Origin: Numida meleagris
Lineage: Eukaryota; Chordata; Aves; Galliformes; Numididae
Assembly: GCF_002078875.1 (NCBI RefSeq)
Contig: NC_034410.1
Span: forward strand, 44,624,053 to 44,688,052
Direction of reading: 5' to 3'
Length of the DNA: 64,000 nucleotides
Under the pieces are notes generated by a model that searched no databases, had not been told where the DNA came from, and saw nothing but the letters and a program-made list of their open reading frames with translations. Both the position numbers and the translations under genes were made by a program. How positions within the stretch are numbered: position 1 is the stretch's first letter; every line of letters begins with the position of its first letter. This document shows, piece by piece, positions 23,291 to 37,500 of this stretch.

Positions 23291-26200
23291 CAAATATAAA
23301 GATTACATCAGTTGAAGACTTTATTTTATTTTTGAAGGAATAACCTATAAATGCTTCATCATATACTGTTTTGTTTGGGACTCTGTAATCTTAAAAGAAT
23401 AATAATGTATGAAGAAGGCCAAATGCAGTCAATAAAATATTTTATAAAAGGGGGAAAAGACAAAACAAACAAAAAACCAACAAAACCACCACCAGTGACA
23501 AAACATACAAATTACCTGAAGAGAAGATTAACCAAGCAGTAGGTGACTAAGAGATGGAACTCCTCTTCAGCAGATGAGGGTAGAATCTTGCCAAACCTAG
23601 CTTTTTCAGCTCTTTATGTACATTTAAGGAGTATTTGGGCATAGAGTTGACAATTTTTTTGCAAATTTCTTGCATTTTAAGAAGTTTTTTTCCTTGAGCT
23701 GATCAGTCTTTAATCGTGAAAGATGAGGTTAACGTTAGATTATTTTTTGTTACGTACTTCATGTTTCTTCTTCTGTCTCTAGCAGTGGCTAGAACAAGAT
23801 GCTTTAGAAGAAAAAGAATTAATTAATTGCTCATAATCTGAGCAGAGAGTTAGTTGTCTCCCAGTGTAACTCCTGTCTCTACGTAAATGAAATTGAAGGC
23901 TTGTATCATGGGAGAAGCAAAACTTGGAAATATTTTTCCAAATAATAGTGCAAAACCTGTTTCTATTGGTTATATAGAGAGCTTAATCTAATATCTTACA
24001 TCATGCAGGCTACCAAACATCAGCTACACAATAGAGGGTATTGATAGAATGTTATCTTTCAACTGAATTTTAGGCCTGCATGCAATGAAGTCAATCTGAT
24101 TCTGCCAACTGTCAGATTTCCCCTTTGTTATTCTCAACAGATTAGTGTAGGAGCTACCATACTCAAGTTAGCTGAGGACAGTCTGCATCTCCTGAAATAT
24201 TGGCATGGTACTGGGAAAATTTCTGCATCTTTGAGAGTTTGTTCTGTGCCTCTTTGATTTGTCTCAGAATTTACAATGAAAAAATCGTTTAAAAAAATGT
24301 CACAGCACTTTAAATAACAGTGGCGGTGAGACAGCAGATTGTGCTAGTATGCTTAGTGTGTGGGGCTAATTCAGAGGATTGCTCTCTCTTTGGTGACTTT
24401 CCAGGAGAAAAGGCAGGTCTTGCTTAAAAGGATAGTCAGCTCAGCTGACAAGTTTGGATAACTTGCTTATTAAGCCTTAATGATCTGACTGCGTGCAGTA
24501 ATTAAGCCTTACTCTTAAAAATGCTAAGTAGTTCCAAGGAGAGTTGGCCAGAAGCAGCTACTGTTCTGAAAACTATGCAGGAAAGGGTGCTGTCAGCTGC
24601 TTGGTTAACTGAGAAGAAGCTGGGGAGAGCAAGGCAGCAGGCAGGGTGACCTCAGGCGCCTCCTGCTCCCTGCAATGGGGCATCTGAGTTGGGGTGGCCA
24701 AAGGCTTTGAGGGGGAGTTGTGGCTGCAGAGATGAGCGCTGACCTTCATCTGCTACTGAGTGAAGACTGGGCCTTGTGAGAGCCAGGGCAGTGCCCTCCA
24801 GTAAAATGTCAGTGATGTGCTCTGAATGCCAGTGCTGGCAAAACTAAGAATGATGGCTTTCCTGGAAGAAAACCAAGCAGCAAAGCGGGCAGTGTGGCCA
24901 GCTGCATCTGCCTGATGAGTTTTATTATGTTGGACAGAGCTTGCTCTGGGGAAACTTTGAAAGGAGTATGGCCCTTACGGGCAGCCCTGGGACAGTGATA
25001 AGCGCTGGGGAAGGACAGAGATTCCTGGGTATGTTTCATCTTAATCTGTGAAGGTGAGTTGTAATTATTCATAGGACCCACACAAAAGGCTTTCATGTGA
25101 GCTGTTGCTTTTGATCATGTCATTGCTCACAGTTCTGGAAGAGGAAAGATCCAATTGGCATCTGGCAGTGAGGAGGAAGCTGGGGGCCTACAGAAGGTAG
25201 CGTGCTGTGCTCTGGGGAAAGTGGTTAGCTGCCATGGCAAGCAGCATGGCGGGGGTTTAAATAGTGCGTGGAGTCAAAGCTGTAGGCAGAGCACAGTGAA
25301 CAGCTGGAGCGTGGCAGGAAGGGCCTGGAGGGCAGGCAGTGTCTGTGTGTTGAAGTAAAAGGCTACTCGTCTGACTCTGCTGTAGGTGAGAATAGTTTGA
25401 GATGGCATCGCCTTTTGTGAGGTTCATTTTTGCGTCATTGATTATACAGAAAGCTTTACCATGGGCTCTCCTGTCTTTGGTTTCACCTATTTCAGTCCTG
25501 GTAGCAATGCTTATCCATTCTCCTGTCTAACACTGCTTTTGTTGCCTAGATACGGTTACATTTTGCTACTTAAGTGGTGCTAAATGATTCTCCTTGTCTG
25601 CCTTATTCTAGTGCATTAATTGTACATTTCCAGAGGAAGCACCAGATAGCAGCTATTGTCTGACCATTAGAAAGTAGTTCATAGAGTAATGTGAGACAAA
25701 CCTACATTTCCAATGAAGGATAATCATTTTCACTTCTCTTCCTCCTCCATTTTTCTCCTGTAGCTAATTTAAAAGCTTTTTAGCATGCCATTGATGACGT
25801 TAGAGTGCGCGTAAACTGCTTTGGGTATCTCTGCTGGCTTTCATTCTACTATAGCAAGAGGCAGTTTCAGTTGCGTGGTGAAGGCGAAATTGTACAGGCA
25901 ACACTTGAGGGTTTCCACTGAGGAGGAGAGATGTGCTGCAAGTTGGTGGGGTTTGCGTTGGGGAACAAAAATCTGCACATTGGAGGAACTGGGTAAAACC
26001 TCAGTTGTCTTTTCTAAGGATTTTCTTTTAAAACAACTTTTTCTTATGGTGCCTCTTACTGCATAAATAGTACTAAATAAACGCTGTTCTTGCAAGTGGA
26101 AACCTGAAAGACCTGATGCTTTTTACGTATGGAAATGCTCACAACTTAACTAGGATGTCTGCTGTGTCAACAGTAGAAGGGAAATTAATGGATTTAATTC

Positions 26201-27959
26201 TAAACTACTGTCTCCTTTGGTGACAATGACCCACCCTTGGGTTTTCTTACTGGCTTGTGAAATAATTCGGCCTTGCTGGCCATTCATCTTCTCTTTTTAC
26301 TGATTTTTTTCTTGGGGTCTCTGTCATCTTCTCCCCCAGAATGCTTGCTTTAGCATTCTAATGAGCAAAGTTGTTTTTGGGAAGCTGTTTTTTAAAAGTT
26401 GGCGTGTTGAAACTCCTCATTTACTCTGATTTCAGTGGAAATTAAATACATAAATATCTCTGTGGAACTAAGCCATAATGGCTAAGCTGCTAACAAAATG
26501 GTTTCATCTGCTAAGCAAATAGCCCTTTATTGAAGAGTCGATTAAATGACAACTGAGAATGCATCCTTTAAAAAAGAAGAGAGACTTTCAACAAAATTAA
26601 TAGTATAACTGTATTTTGATGTTGAAAATGTTAGTTAAATGGAATTTCTAAATTACTTAGATAAACAGGATAAATGAGGATGAATATTCCTTTGTTTCTT
26701 CATGGAGGAAAAATGCTCCTAGACATTTTCTGTATCTCTTACGCTTGCAGGAAATTCAGAGCTGGTTTTAGAGCAACATTCTATTACACATGTTCAGTGT
26801 CACCTCTCCTCTTTCATTCTTCACTGATTTGTCTGTTGTATTTTGAATTTTTGTACAGCTAAAAGCACACTTCTCTAGAGTTTTATATACCTTGTCGTTA
26901 ACACAGTCAAACTTGCTATCAAGCATAAAAGCAAAGGAAGAAGAAATACTTTCTATATCCACAATTATTTTGTAATATTGTTGTATACAGGTATTTTAAG
27001 GCCATGTCATTGTCTGCGCATTCTAACTATAGGGAAAAATAAATCAGATTTGTCAAGGTTATTAGAATGTTTTCACAGCAGTTGATGAACACTTCCTGGA
27101 CAGGTTTTATTTATTTTTATTTTTTTTAATAGAGAGGTAGCAGAGTCATGGTTTAAAAATTTAATAGGGCAGACATGTATGGTAATTACTTCAGTAGCAA
27201 ATTCTGTGGTAAATGGCAGTTTCAGATCATCAGGAAATCTTCAGAGAAGAAATGCATTGTCCCCTTTGCACATTCTCTTTTGACTCATGCTGCACACTGT
27301 CAAAATCACTTTACATAGTTTCATCTAAAAGACACCAACTCCTTATCCCACGCCTGCTCTTCATTTGGCCAAAATCTAGTACTGAAGAGCCATTAAAGGT
27401 GGCACTGTCTTCTGACATGCAAGTACATTACCATTCTAGAAGCTAATTTGCTTTTTCACAGTACAAGAGTAATAGCTTTTCCATTCATTTAAATATACTA
27501 ATTCTATAAAAGCAATACTTGGTGGTCTGGTGACTGTAGCTAGCACATACATGAACACACAGAAGTGTTTGAGAGAAAACAACTTTGAATCTGCTTCTGG
27601 CTTCATCTGCCATTTGTGTTAGAGGCATGGTACTTTGTGTTGCTTTCTTCTTATAAGTAGGAGTAAGAGCTGCTTTTTTAGTTTAACTTGGATTCCTAAA
27701 TGCAAACGTACAGGTCATACTTACTTCATTTATTTGACATAGTCTCCCATTCCAACTTTAAATTCTAACTATATCTTGTGTAAACAAAGATTATAGGTCT
27801 TTTTACCTTAAGAGTTGCCAGGATTACAATCCAGTTGTAGGTTTAGATTTTCAGCTTTCCCACAAGAGAAAGGTACTAAGTATTCCCAAAAATCTGTGCT
27901 ATGATTTGTAATGATTTTGCTTTTTAATGCAGGAGTTAAATTCCTGGTCCAAGTATTAG

Positions 27960-29745
27960 GCAAACTGACCAGAGAAGAAGCGTTTAAGGACCTGGTGCTC
28001 ACCAGTGCTCATTAAAGAGGTTAAGATTGGAGGCATTCTTGGCTGCAGTGACCATGATCATGGGGAAGATGGACCCGGCAAAAAGTGAAGTCAGGACCCT
28101 GAATTTCAGGAGAGTGAACTTCAGGCTGTTAAAGGAATTACTGGATTAAGTCCCCTGGGAATCTGTCTTTAGGGATAAAGGAGCAGAGCTGGCAACTATT
28201 TAAGGATACCTTTCTGAGAGCATAAGAGCTCTGTCCCCCTGTGCAGGAAAAAAAGCAGAGGAGGCAGGAAACTGATTAAACTGAGTGTTGAGAAGGACAT
28301 GTACAGGCAGTGGAAGCAGGGACATGTGGCCTGGGAATAATACAGGAATGCCCTCCAGACGTGCAGAGATGGGATCGTGGAAGCCCAGGCACAGATAGAA
28401 CTGTACTTGATGGGGGATGAGAAAATTAACAGGGGATTCTACATGTCTGTTGGTCAGAAGACAGGCCAAAGAGAGTGTACCCCCTCTGATAAATGAGAAG
28501 GGAAAACTGGCTACTACAGACAGGGAGAAGGCTCTCAGTGGTACTCAGTGAGTTCTTTGCCTCAGTCTTCACTGGCAGCCACGCTTCTCATGTCTCTTGT
28601 GTCCCTGAACCTCTAGGTGGGGCCTGGGTCGGGGGGGGGGGGGGGGGGCAAAATCCCTCGCACTGTAAGAGAAGAGCAAGTCTGAGACTGATTTATGAGA
28701 CTGAATGTTTACAAGTCTATGGGGTCTGATGTGTATCCCAGGGTCTTGAAGGAGCTGGCTGATGTGGTTGCCAAGATGCTCTCTGTTATATTTGAAAAGT
28801 CTTGGCTATCAGGCAAAGTCCCTGGTGACTGGAAAAAGGGAAACTTCACTCCAATTTTTAAGAAAGGGAGAAGGGAAGACCTGGGGAACTGCAGGCCAGG
28901 GAGCCTGGGAAGATCATGGAACAGATCCTTTTGGAAGGCTTGTTAAGGCACATGGGAGACAAGGAGGTGATCCAAGACAACCAGCATGGCTTCACCAAGG
29001 ACAGATCATGCCTGACCAATCTGATGGCCTTCTGCAATGGAGTGACAGCATCGGTGGACAAAGGAAGGACAACTGGTGTCATCTACATGAACTTCTGCAA
29101 GGCTTTTGATACAGTTCTGCACTACGTCTTTATCTCTAAATTGAAGAGAGAATGCTTTGAAGGTTGGACTGTTGGATAAGGAGTGAGTTGGAAGGTTGCA
29201 GCCAGAGGGTTGTGGTTAGTGGCTATCTGCCAAGTGGAGGCTGGTGACAAGTGGTGTCCCTCAGAGATTTGTCTCGAGACCAGTATTCATTAATGCCTTT
29301 ATCATTGACATAGATGATGGGCTCAAATACACCCTCAGCAAGTTTATGGGTGGCACCAAGTGGAATGGTACAGTTCATAAAACAGAAGGAAGGGGACGTC
29401 ATCCAAAGGGACCTGAACAAGCTTCAAAGGTGGGCCCATGTGAACCTAACGAGGTTTGACAAAGTCAAGTGCAGGGTGTTGTACTTAGGCTGGGGCTATC
29501 CCAGTTATGCGTGCGGACTGGGAGAAGAGCTCAGAGAGAGCAGCACTGTGGAGGACTTGACGGTCCTGGTGGATGGAAAGCTGGACATGAGCCAGCAGTG
29601 TGTGCTTGCAGCCTGGGAGAGTATCCTGGGCTCCATCAGAAGAGGGGTGGCCAGCAGGGTGAGGGAGGGGATTGTCCCTCTCTTCACTGCCTTTATGAGG
29701 CGACACCTGGAGTACTGTGTCCAGGCCTGAGGCCCCCAGTACGGA
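27960..29745 (+). mobile_element. CR1 LINE fragment, truncated at both ends
   Basis: The element enters at the end of the endonuclease domain (a KDLVLTS-like block near 27,985) and runs through the reverse-transcriptase domain. Visible blocks are [64 protein letters not shown], and then an LEYCVQA block. Stops and frameshifts break it in several places. It stops abruptly near 29,745, before the CR1 3' UTR and octamer tail. This is unusual because CR1 insertions are normally 5'-truncated with intact 3' ends, so the 3' part was probably lost by deletion or rearrangement. Confidence 0.92.
28631..28648 (+). repeat. Poly-G run (18 G) inside the CR1
   Basis: Eighteen consecutive G, preceded by gggtc. 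It lies within CR1-derived sequence and is prone to length error and quadruplex formation. Confidence 0.95.
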
Positions 29746-31496
29746 AAACATAAGATATTAGCTTAAAAGCTGTGTCATATTCATAGCGAGCATATGTCCC
29801 TGTTATTGTATATGTGGTAGTCTTCAGCATAAAGAGAGAAAGGATAATAATAGATTTTGTACTGGCAAAAGGATGAACTGCTTGTAAACAAGTAACAGTC
29901 TGCAGAGTAGCTTTATTTTAAAATCTATATTTATGCATATAAATGGAAAGTATAGTCTAGATGCATATAAAAGGTTTTGAGGAAGTGTCTACAACTGTAG
30001 AGTGATGAAGTTGAAAGAGGATTTGTAGTTGTCTGTGGTACTGAATGTTCAGATACTGGACCAGAATTAATGCGATCTGAGTTCACTTGCCTGTTTTACC
30101 GCAGACCTTGTGTGTGGTCTCGGAGGTAACTTCCTTTTTTGTACTTACTTTTTAACTGTAATGCACAAGAATGTTATCCACCATCACCTTGTTGATCTTA
30201 AGCGCTGTGAGGATGACATATGTATTCATTTTCAAAGTGAATGCAACAATAATTGCAAGTAAGCCTTTGTTTTTACTGTTACTCTAAAGAAAAAAATCCC
30301 AATGTGTACTGTTCTCATGCTATAACCTACAGGCTGTGAGTAACACATAATATTAGATGGCAAATGTGCACGTAATCCATAAATCTATCAATTTCAGTGC
30401 TCTGAAGCAGTCAGCTAGTTCTGAAACCAGTGACGTATGTGGTGTATTTCAGTGTAAAGGCTGAAAATACAGATAGTGATGTGTATTAGATGTGGAGCAA
30501 AATCAATGCAAACCTGAACCCGTGGTCAGCTGTGTGGAACTGCTAAAGCAAATAGTGTATATTCTCAGAAGGCTCTGGAGTTGACCTTTTGGAGTGCAAA
30601 CACACATGATTTAAGATTTGAATCTGTGGTAACTGTATTACTCCAGTTGCAGGAAGAAGAAGTTTAATTAAATTTGTTGGTCCTGTTGAAATTTAGCTTT
30701 ACTGTTCTTAGATGTGTGGATAGCCTGTTTGTTACGCCCAGAGATGGTGGGTGCGAAAAGCGGATTTTGCTGTGGTATCAGAACTGAGAAACAGTGGTGT
30801 GCAGTTAGATCTGAAGCCTTCTTTGTACATACTGGAAGAGAAGAAAGGTTCTTCATGGCAGCTAGAAGGAAATTCTAGCTTTATAATCTTGTAATCTTGA
30901 CAGTGGAACTGAATGTTTTCTTGGGGGACATGTCAGTAATAGGAAATTCTGTGTGAGGCATTTTGGCTTCTTTCTTGTAGCCTTTCTTGAAGTGCCATAC
31001 TACTTTTGCTGCCATACTACTGTGGGAGTGCATTCTTTAAATCATTACATTAGTATAGTTTTTCCATTTTCATGTACTTGTGTAGAACTGTGTAGAGCAC
31101 ACAGCATAAAACATGTCCATTTTCAGTTTTCTGTAATGGGAATGTTTTTAAACTGTGCAAATAGTGCATGTTCAGATGTGTCTTTCTGTGGCTGAATCTT
31201 TTACTACTACTTAATGTACTTCTTTTAGGGGTGTAGTTCTTACTGTTTATTTGAAGACTACAAAGTGGCTCCGTAAATTTTGTGCAGTTAAATTTTAGCG
31301 CTAAGAAGGAGCAAATGTATGTGTGGTTGTGTCATGTGTACTGAAATCATTTGTAAGGTTCCCAAATAATATGTTGAAAACTTGGCATGAATAGTAATTG
31401 AAAAGAGTTAATCACCTACAAAGAAGGTGAAAAGACTCTCTAAAAGCAGTTTTTCTTGTTGGTCTTTTTAAATAATTTTTTTCTTTCTGTTTCCAG

Positions 31497-31558
31497 GTTT
31501 TCTCAAATAACGATGAAGCCCTTATTAACAAAAAATTACCCAAAGAACTTCTGTTAAG
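31497..31558 (+). CDS. FBXL2: FBXL2 exon 2 (residues 2-22, F-box start)
   Basis: The acceptor is a pyrimidine-rich tract ending ttccag, and the donor is AG|gtaatt. The exon opens in phase 0 with GTT TTC (V-F) and encodes [20 protein letters not shown] plus two bases of R22. The LPxELLLR stretch is the first helix of the F-box. The exon has no ATG of its own, so the initiator Met must be the last codon of an upstream exon, as in mammalian FBXL2, where Met precedes VFSNN. The paralogue FBXL20 has Met-Phe at this place, which helps separate the two genes. Confidence 0.97.
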
Positions 31559-34500
31559 GTAATTCAAGATAACGTGTTAAGGGGTAAAAATCTGAGGATA
31601 ATATATTGCTCGTGTGGCTTACAAACCACAAAATGCTATTCATTCGTGAAATAAATGGCAGCATGTCTGGTAGAGATTTTGGAATTCTTGAACCTGTTTT
31701 CTTTTGGTTGCTCGAGTTGTTTTAATTTGTTCAAACTACATTATACTACAGATGATGTAGTTTAACAGTGATGTTTTTGTTGCATATTAGAAAAAGTGAA
31801 ATAAAATGTCCACGTATCTTTAGTATATATAGCCAACTCTTTTCCACATTGTATGATGTTTGCCTGTCTTAAGAGCATATGATTCCTTCTCTAATGTAAC
31901 TCCCTACAATGGTTACTTGCTCTTCTTGTTATAAACTTTGTTGTAACAAATGTAAATATACCTTCAAAGCTTTCAAAAATTCACTGCAGTGGAAAGCACT
32001 GCCTGTCACCCTTACTGTCTGTCTGTGTTACATGTGGTAGAACCAACAAGAGGGTTTTACTTCCTGTAATCATTTGACCATCCATTCCTTTAATCAATTT
32101 GCCACCGTGTGAGTAGATCACGTTAGCTACAACACCAAGATCAGTAAGTTCAGGCCACGGCTGAGACACAGATGGATGTCTTCACATGGAATCAACTTTG
32201 AAGAAATTGAGCAAGTGCAAACTGCAAAAGGGAGCTACTGCTTAGCTGAATGTGACCACTGGAGCGGTAAAACTGAACCAGCTCAGCAGCGTCTTCTCTA
32301 CCTGCCTGTAGCTTTCGTTACAGTCCACTGTTTGTGCAAAAAGAAACGTTGGCATATAATGGTGCAATTACAGTTTTTAGTGATGGTGTTATTAAAACTG
32401 AGCTGATTTATTAATACACTAAAGAGGTGCATGTACGTTATTGCTTCCTGTCTGATTTTATGTTGGATAATATCTGAAGCAATGATGTTTTGCAGTCTTG
32501 TGTATTCGGAATGTGTTCCTAGAATGTTATTACTTCTTTTAGTGTCTGTACTATCACAGTGTTCACTCGGTGGTATTAAAGCAACAGTCTTCTGTTAAAG
32601 GAATCAAATTTTTAGAAGACTTTCATTTTTGTTCCAAAGTACTCATTCTGTGGTGCTGAAGTTGTAAATTAGCCTTGTAGAACTGCTTAGAAAATGTGAG
32701 TAAGTGAACCGAATGATACCCTAAACACAAATGGTAATAACATGACTTTGTTGCACTCATGCCATACCTCTAAATCTGAAGCACTTCTTTTCTAACAGTA
32801 GGACTATTATCTATGGAAATGACTGTGCTTTCCACTGTTACAGATGTTAAGCATCCTATCTGTGTAGTTCAACAGAATTTGTTGATGTAGTTTCGAAAAT
32901 GAGATAGCAAAGATGTTTTATTCTGAAACAACTTAGTAATTACATGGTATGCCTTAGCTTTCTTTGTGGGACCGTCTTGACGTGAGTGTTTAAAGAAAGG
33001 CATATCAGTGGGGAATTTGTTTTATGCTTGAAAACGTAAATGCTTTTGTAAGTCTGAGCCTAAATGTCTTTCAAAACCTAAAACCATTTGTGTTGCAACA
33101 TTTTAAAACTGTCTTGCAGTATTAGTGTGACAGAACAGGTTCAATATTCCTGTATTGAGTGTAATTAGCATCCTAATTTTTATCATATTAACTCTGCAGT
33201 CTACCCTTAAATTAAGAAATCAGTAGCAGTGGAAACATCTTGTTTACAGCACAGGAGCTGAATAGTAAATGTTAAGTGTCATCAAATGCACATAGTTTGT
33301 TTCTTGCATATATCAGATGCCAGTGAAAATTGTTGGAAAATCCTACAGCTTTGTTTTAAATATTAAAAAAACACTAAAACTTGACACTTGGAAAAAGGTG
33401 ATTCCTGTGTTGATACAAATAGTAAAGTGAAGTGTTGCAAGAATTGGAGTTATTCTCATTTGCATCAAGTATTTAAGTACTTTGTAAAAAGCAGGCCCAT
33501 ATTTTCATTAATACTGAGAAACATTTTTTTCTGGTGGCAGGCTTAAGAAATACTACCATTCTTTAAAGCTTACTCATTTTTTGCAATGATCATGTACTGT
33601 GAAGTTAGAGTAAGCACATGTGCTTACACTGCAATCCTTTGTCATTGCCTTGCCCACCTGAATATCGTTGTTATTTCTGTAGCACCTGGTGCTAGATTGT
33701 AAGTTCTTCAAGGCACTGTTATGTCTCTTGTGTGTTTTCTGTGGAGTATCTAACACACTTGAATAAATTACGGAAGCCCTCGCTTCTCAGATGAGAAGCT
33801 CTTTTGGAAGGATATGAAACAAGAGGTTATTTGTTCCTTCTCAAGTAGACTCAAGTAATTGAGCAGAAGAAGTGAGAGTATCTGTCTAGTGGTGATCTCA
33901 AGAAGACTGTAGTTGGGAGGGACCGGTCATGCTTTGAGACAGGTAGAATAGCGTGAATAGGGTGAATGGGCCATTTCATTTGCGGCTTTATTTTTTTCAG
34001 TGAAAGTAACGGACTGCTAAAAACTTTGGTTTGTAGTACTATTCAAGGTAAAAGAAAAATGACTGCTCCTTTTCACTGTTGCGCTGCTGTTAGTTTGCCA
34101 GTTGGCAAGTAACTGTTTCCCCTCATCTGTATTAGGAAAACTGAAAGGTTGAATGAATACTTAATAGCATAATCTTTCAGTAAGAATTCTGCAGTGGTAT
34201 TATAAGCTGTGTAATTTAAGTGGTGTTTTCAGACAATTATGTGTTTTTTCTTAGTAAGTATGCTTGTAGAAAAGCATCAGGAAACACGTAAGGTATGCTA
34301 GCTGCAACTGGACATTATTATCTGAAACTAAACCCTTACTTATCACCAAAAGAATCAGAAATGAAGTCTGAGATAGATTATTGAAGATATTAGAGTATTA
34401 ACTTTTCCAGTAAGTTGTCAGGGCCTTGAAGGTCAATCTTATTTTTCTCCTGTAAATCGCCAGGAAAAAAAAACTCATGAATTTTGAAGTTCATAAAGTT

Positions 34501-37500
34501 TTCAGATAGCGTGAGTTAGAAGGCATTGAAAACAAACAAGAACTTAGTGAATGTAATTAATATTGGAGTGTCTGACTTTGCAAGTTTCCAAAAATACCTT
34601 TTAAATTTTGTGCTTGATAAAAGGTAATAATAATGTGTTTGCAAGTAGAGTGTATAGAATCATAGATAGTACTTTTGGCTTGTAGAAGGACAGATAATGT
34701 TTATTCATTTGTATTTCAGTTGCTAGCATTCTGTGCTAGGATATTTTGTATCAGAATGGCAAGCTTCAGAAACAGGATTGTAGAACAAGGCGGTGATTAT
34801 ATAACCAATTTTTGTTACCGCAGAAGTAATGAAGGACCTGTAAGCATAAGCTATGGGAAGAACAAGTACTATTTGTGGGTGAAAAAGCATATATCTGCTT
34901 CTCTATTGTTTTCTTTAACTTCTACTTTATTTTGAAAAATTGTCCTATTATAATGGATTTGGCTTTTTGTGGGTTTTTTTTGGTCTTGTTTGTTATTCCT
35001 GCGTTTATTCCAGCTACCCGAGAAGTGAAAATTGAATATATTGTCGGTAGTAGAGATGTTTACTTTTGGTCACTTGAACCATTTTCAGTTCCTTCATGCC
35101 TACAGACTACTGGTATTCATAAATTGTACCATAAATGTAAAAGTTACTATGACTTCTGCTATGAACGATACTTGCAGTGTTCACATACTTGAATAATAGG
35201 TCTTAGTCATCAGACTTCAAATTTGAGCATTCAGTCAGATACAGAAGAAGATGAGCAAAGTTTTGGGACCCAAGTTAGGAGAGGAACTCAATAGTTGCCC
35301 TCCAACAGCACCTTTCCTTGTATATGAGAATATGCAGGTTGTGGGTTGGCTGATAAAGTATTATGCATTTTCTTGCTTCTTTTATTTGTTTATATTACTA
35401 CATGGTGCTTTTTGTTGGTGTTTTCATTATTGTAGAGAGGAAAAATTACCGGAAGTTGAAGAATGGTGAAATTGAGCATAGTGCTTTGTGTATTTGAAAT
35501 AGTGCATTATTATCTGTGCACTTACAGTGAGGGAAGTAGGAAGGAAATACAGAAAAGGTTGTTACAAAAAATCTGTTATAATGCTTCTATGGGAACTGCT
35601 AAGTCATGCCCTGAACCACTGATCGAGCACCTGGAGGAAAGACCCAGTCAGCCCTGGGAGCACAGGTGAAGGCAATTCACTGTGTGACCAGAAGGGGTGG
35701 AGCCTGGCCTCATTTAAGGGCTGACTGCTGCAGAAAGAGATCCCTCCTTGATGGAAGCTTTTCCCTGTGAAACCTGAATCTTCTGATATGGGTGAGCAAT
35801 CTACTTCGCTTCCTTTGTAGCACCTTGCTATCGTGCCGGTCATTCCACCTCTTTTTGTAATGCCTTTTCCATCACGTTGATCTTTCTGATCGCTACCATG
35901 CTGTTGATATTTCTTAGCTAGGAACCGTAGGTACTTAAATGGCCCACATTTGCTGTACAATTTGACTGCTGTATCTTAACTGCATTTCTCTTGACATCGA
36001 GAGCTATGAAAAACGCTTTTATCTGTAACACAGCAGTCTCCCTGATCTTGAAACTTCCCATCTAATTTGAACAAAACCGTGACTTTTAAAACCACGTTTA
36101 GTCATTTTTCTTCCATAGCTGCTTTTCTCATTCATAGCACATGTTAAACCATGGGCTGGCACACAGCTTCTAAAAAGATCAGTGTGTGACCTTTTCCATA
36201 TTCTGAAAGGAGTTCATTGAGAACCAGCCAGGCTATTGATCGAGTCTTTTGTTTTCTCTAACATAGCAGAAGTTCTGTCCTGAATTTGAGGTAAATCAGT
36301 GAAGGATTTTGAAGTCCATTCCCGCTTGAGAGTAACTGGAAAATTTTCTAACAAAAGCAGATTAACCTGAAAATTGCAACTTGTATCCTAAGTGTTTATT
36401 TGAGATGAGGTGTGCTACCTTGAGAATTGGAAGGGTACGGAGGAATTAAATGACTGTTTTATCATTGGAAAACAATGTTAAATAAAAATTATACTGGTGT
36501 TGTCATATTATTTATCAATTCCTGATAAGTGCATAAAACTTTTCTAAAGCACTTACTAAATCATAGTCTTAATTCTTAAAATTCTATTGTTTTCTTGTCA
36601 ATCTACCAAACTATTTAATCGCTTCCCTGAAAGCTCTATCTTGTCCATGACCCATGCCCAATTCACTTCAATCATTTGTTTGCTCTTCAAATCATGTCTT
36701 CAGGATTAAGGACCACTGGAAATGGGTATGTGACTTTACAGGCCTGAGTCTGGATTTGATGTGCTGTTCCCAGTCTCATTGTTCTTCCTCGCTTACTATC
36801 AACTTTAGTTTCCATATTTATTGTTAATAAATATATCGCCCTTATCTTTATACAGTAGAGTTTTCTACATTGGGAAGTTAATGTAAGCTTGCAGTGTTGT
36901 AGCTGCTGTGCACTAAATCCTTGCATAGATCTATTTCAGGCATGCAAATCAGAACTTACTTTGCTCGATGAAAGCTACATTCACCACACAGCACTATTAG
37001 GCTTCCCTTTACAGAAAGCATAGATTTGTGTTTACATCCCAGAATCTAATGAAATAAGTTTTACTCTTATAAGCAGCTCATACACAGTCAATTAGATTAA
37101 CAATCTTTATGAATACAGTTGATTTATCAATTTGGTTGTTTCTGATTCTAAATATTGTAATTGCTGGAAGTATTCTAATGTTGTAACTGCCAGAGAGAAA
37201 AAAAAAAAAAGATCCAAAATAAACCTGAAAATTGTATGTGCATTGTAAAACAGAAGTGTTTTCCTGAGATTGTCAAGCATTGAACAGCTATCTTTGCTAC
37301 TCAAGGTGAAATGCTGCAGTCTTTAATTGCACAAATGAGTTGAAGTGGGTAAAATGAGCCATGTTTAAGATGATAGATTTTTTTTTTTGCCTTCAAAATA
37401 CACATATTGTTTATGAAATTCTTACCAAGATCAGTTCCAGATGCGTGTTCGTATTTTCCAGTTCTTTGACTTACCACTTGGTTACTCTGTACACAATTTC

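Larger units (their letters stand above)
19101..31496 (+). other. FBXL2 presumed intron 1
   Basis: The sequence between the CpG island and the exon 2 acceptor carries T-over-A and G-over-C excess typical of transcribed vertebrate introns on the coding strand. It holds a divergent duplicated block (20,900-21,300 and 22,800-23,290), a locally GC-richer stretch (24,560-25,370) and a CR1 (27,960-29,745). No other coding exon was found. The left boundary is uncertain because exon 1 is not seen. Confidence 0.6.

Noticed and set aside
33782..33799. GCTTCTCA/GA/TGAGAAGC hairpin
   Set aside because: Only 8-bp arms with a 2-base loop; no sign of an RNA gene or terminator function in this setting.
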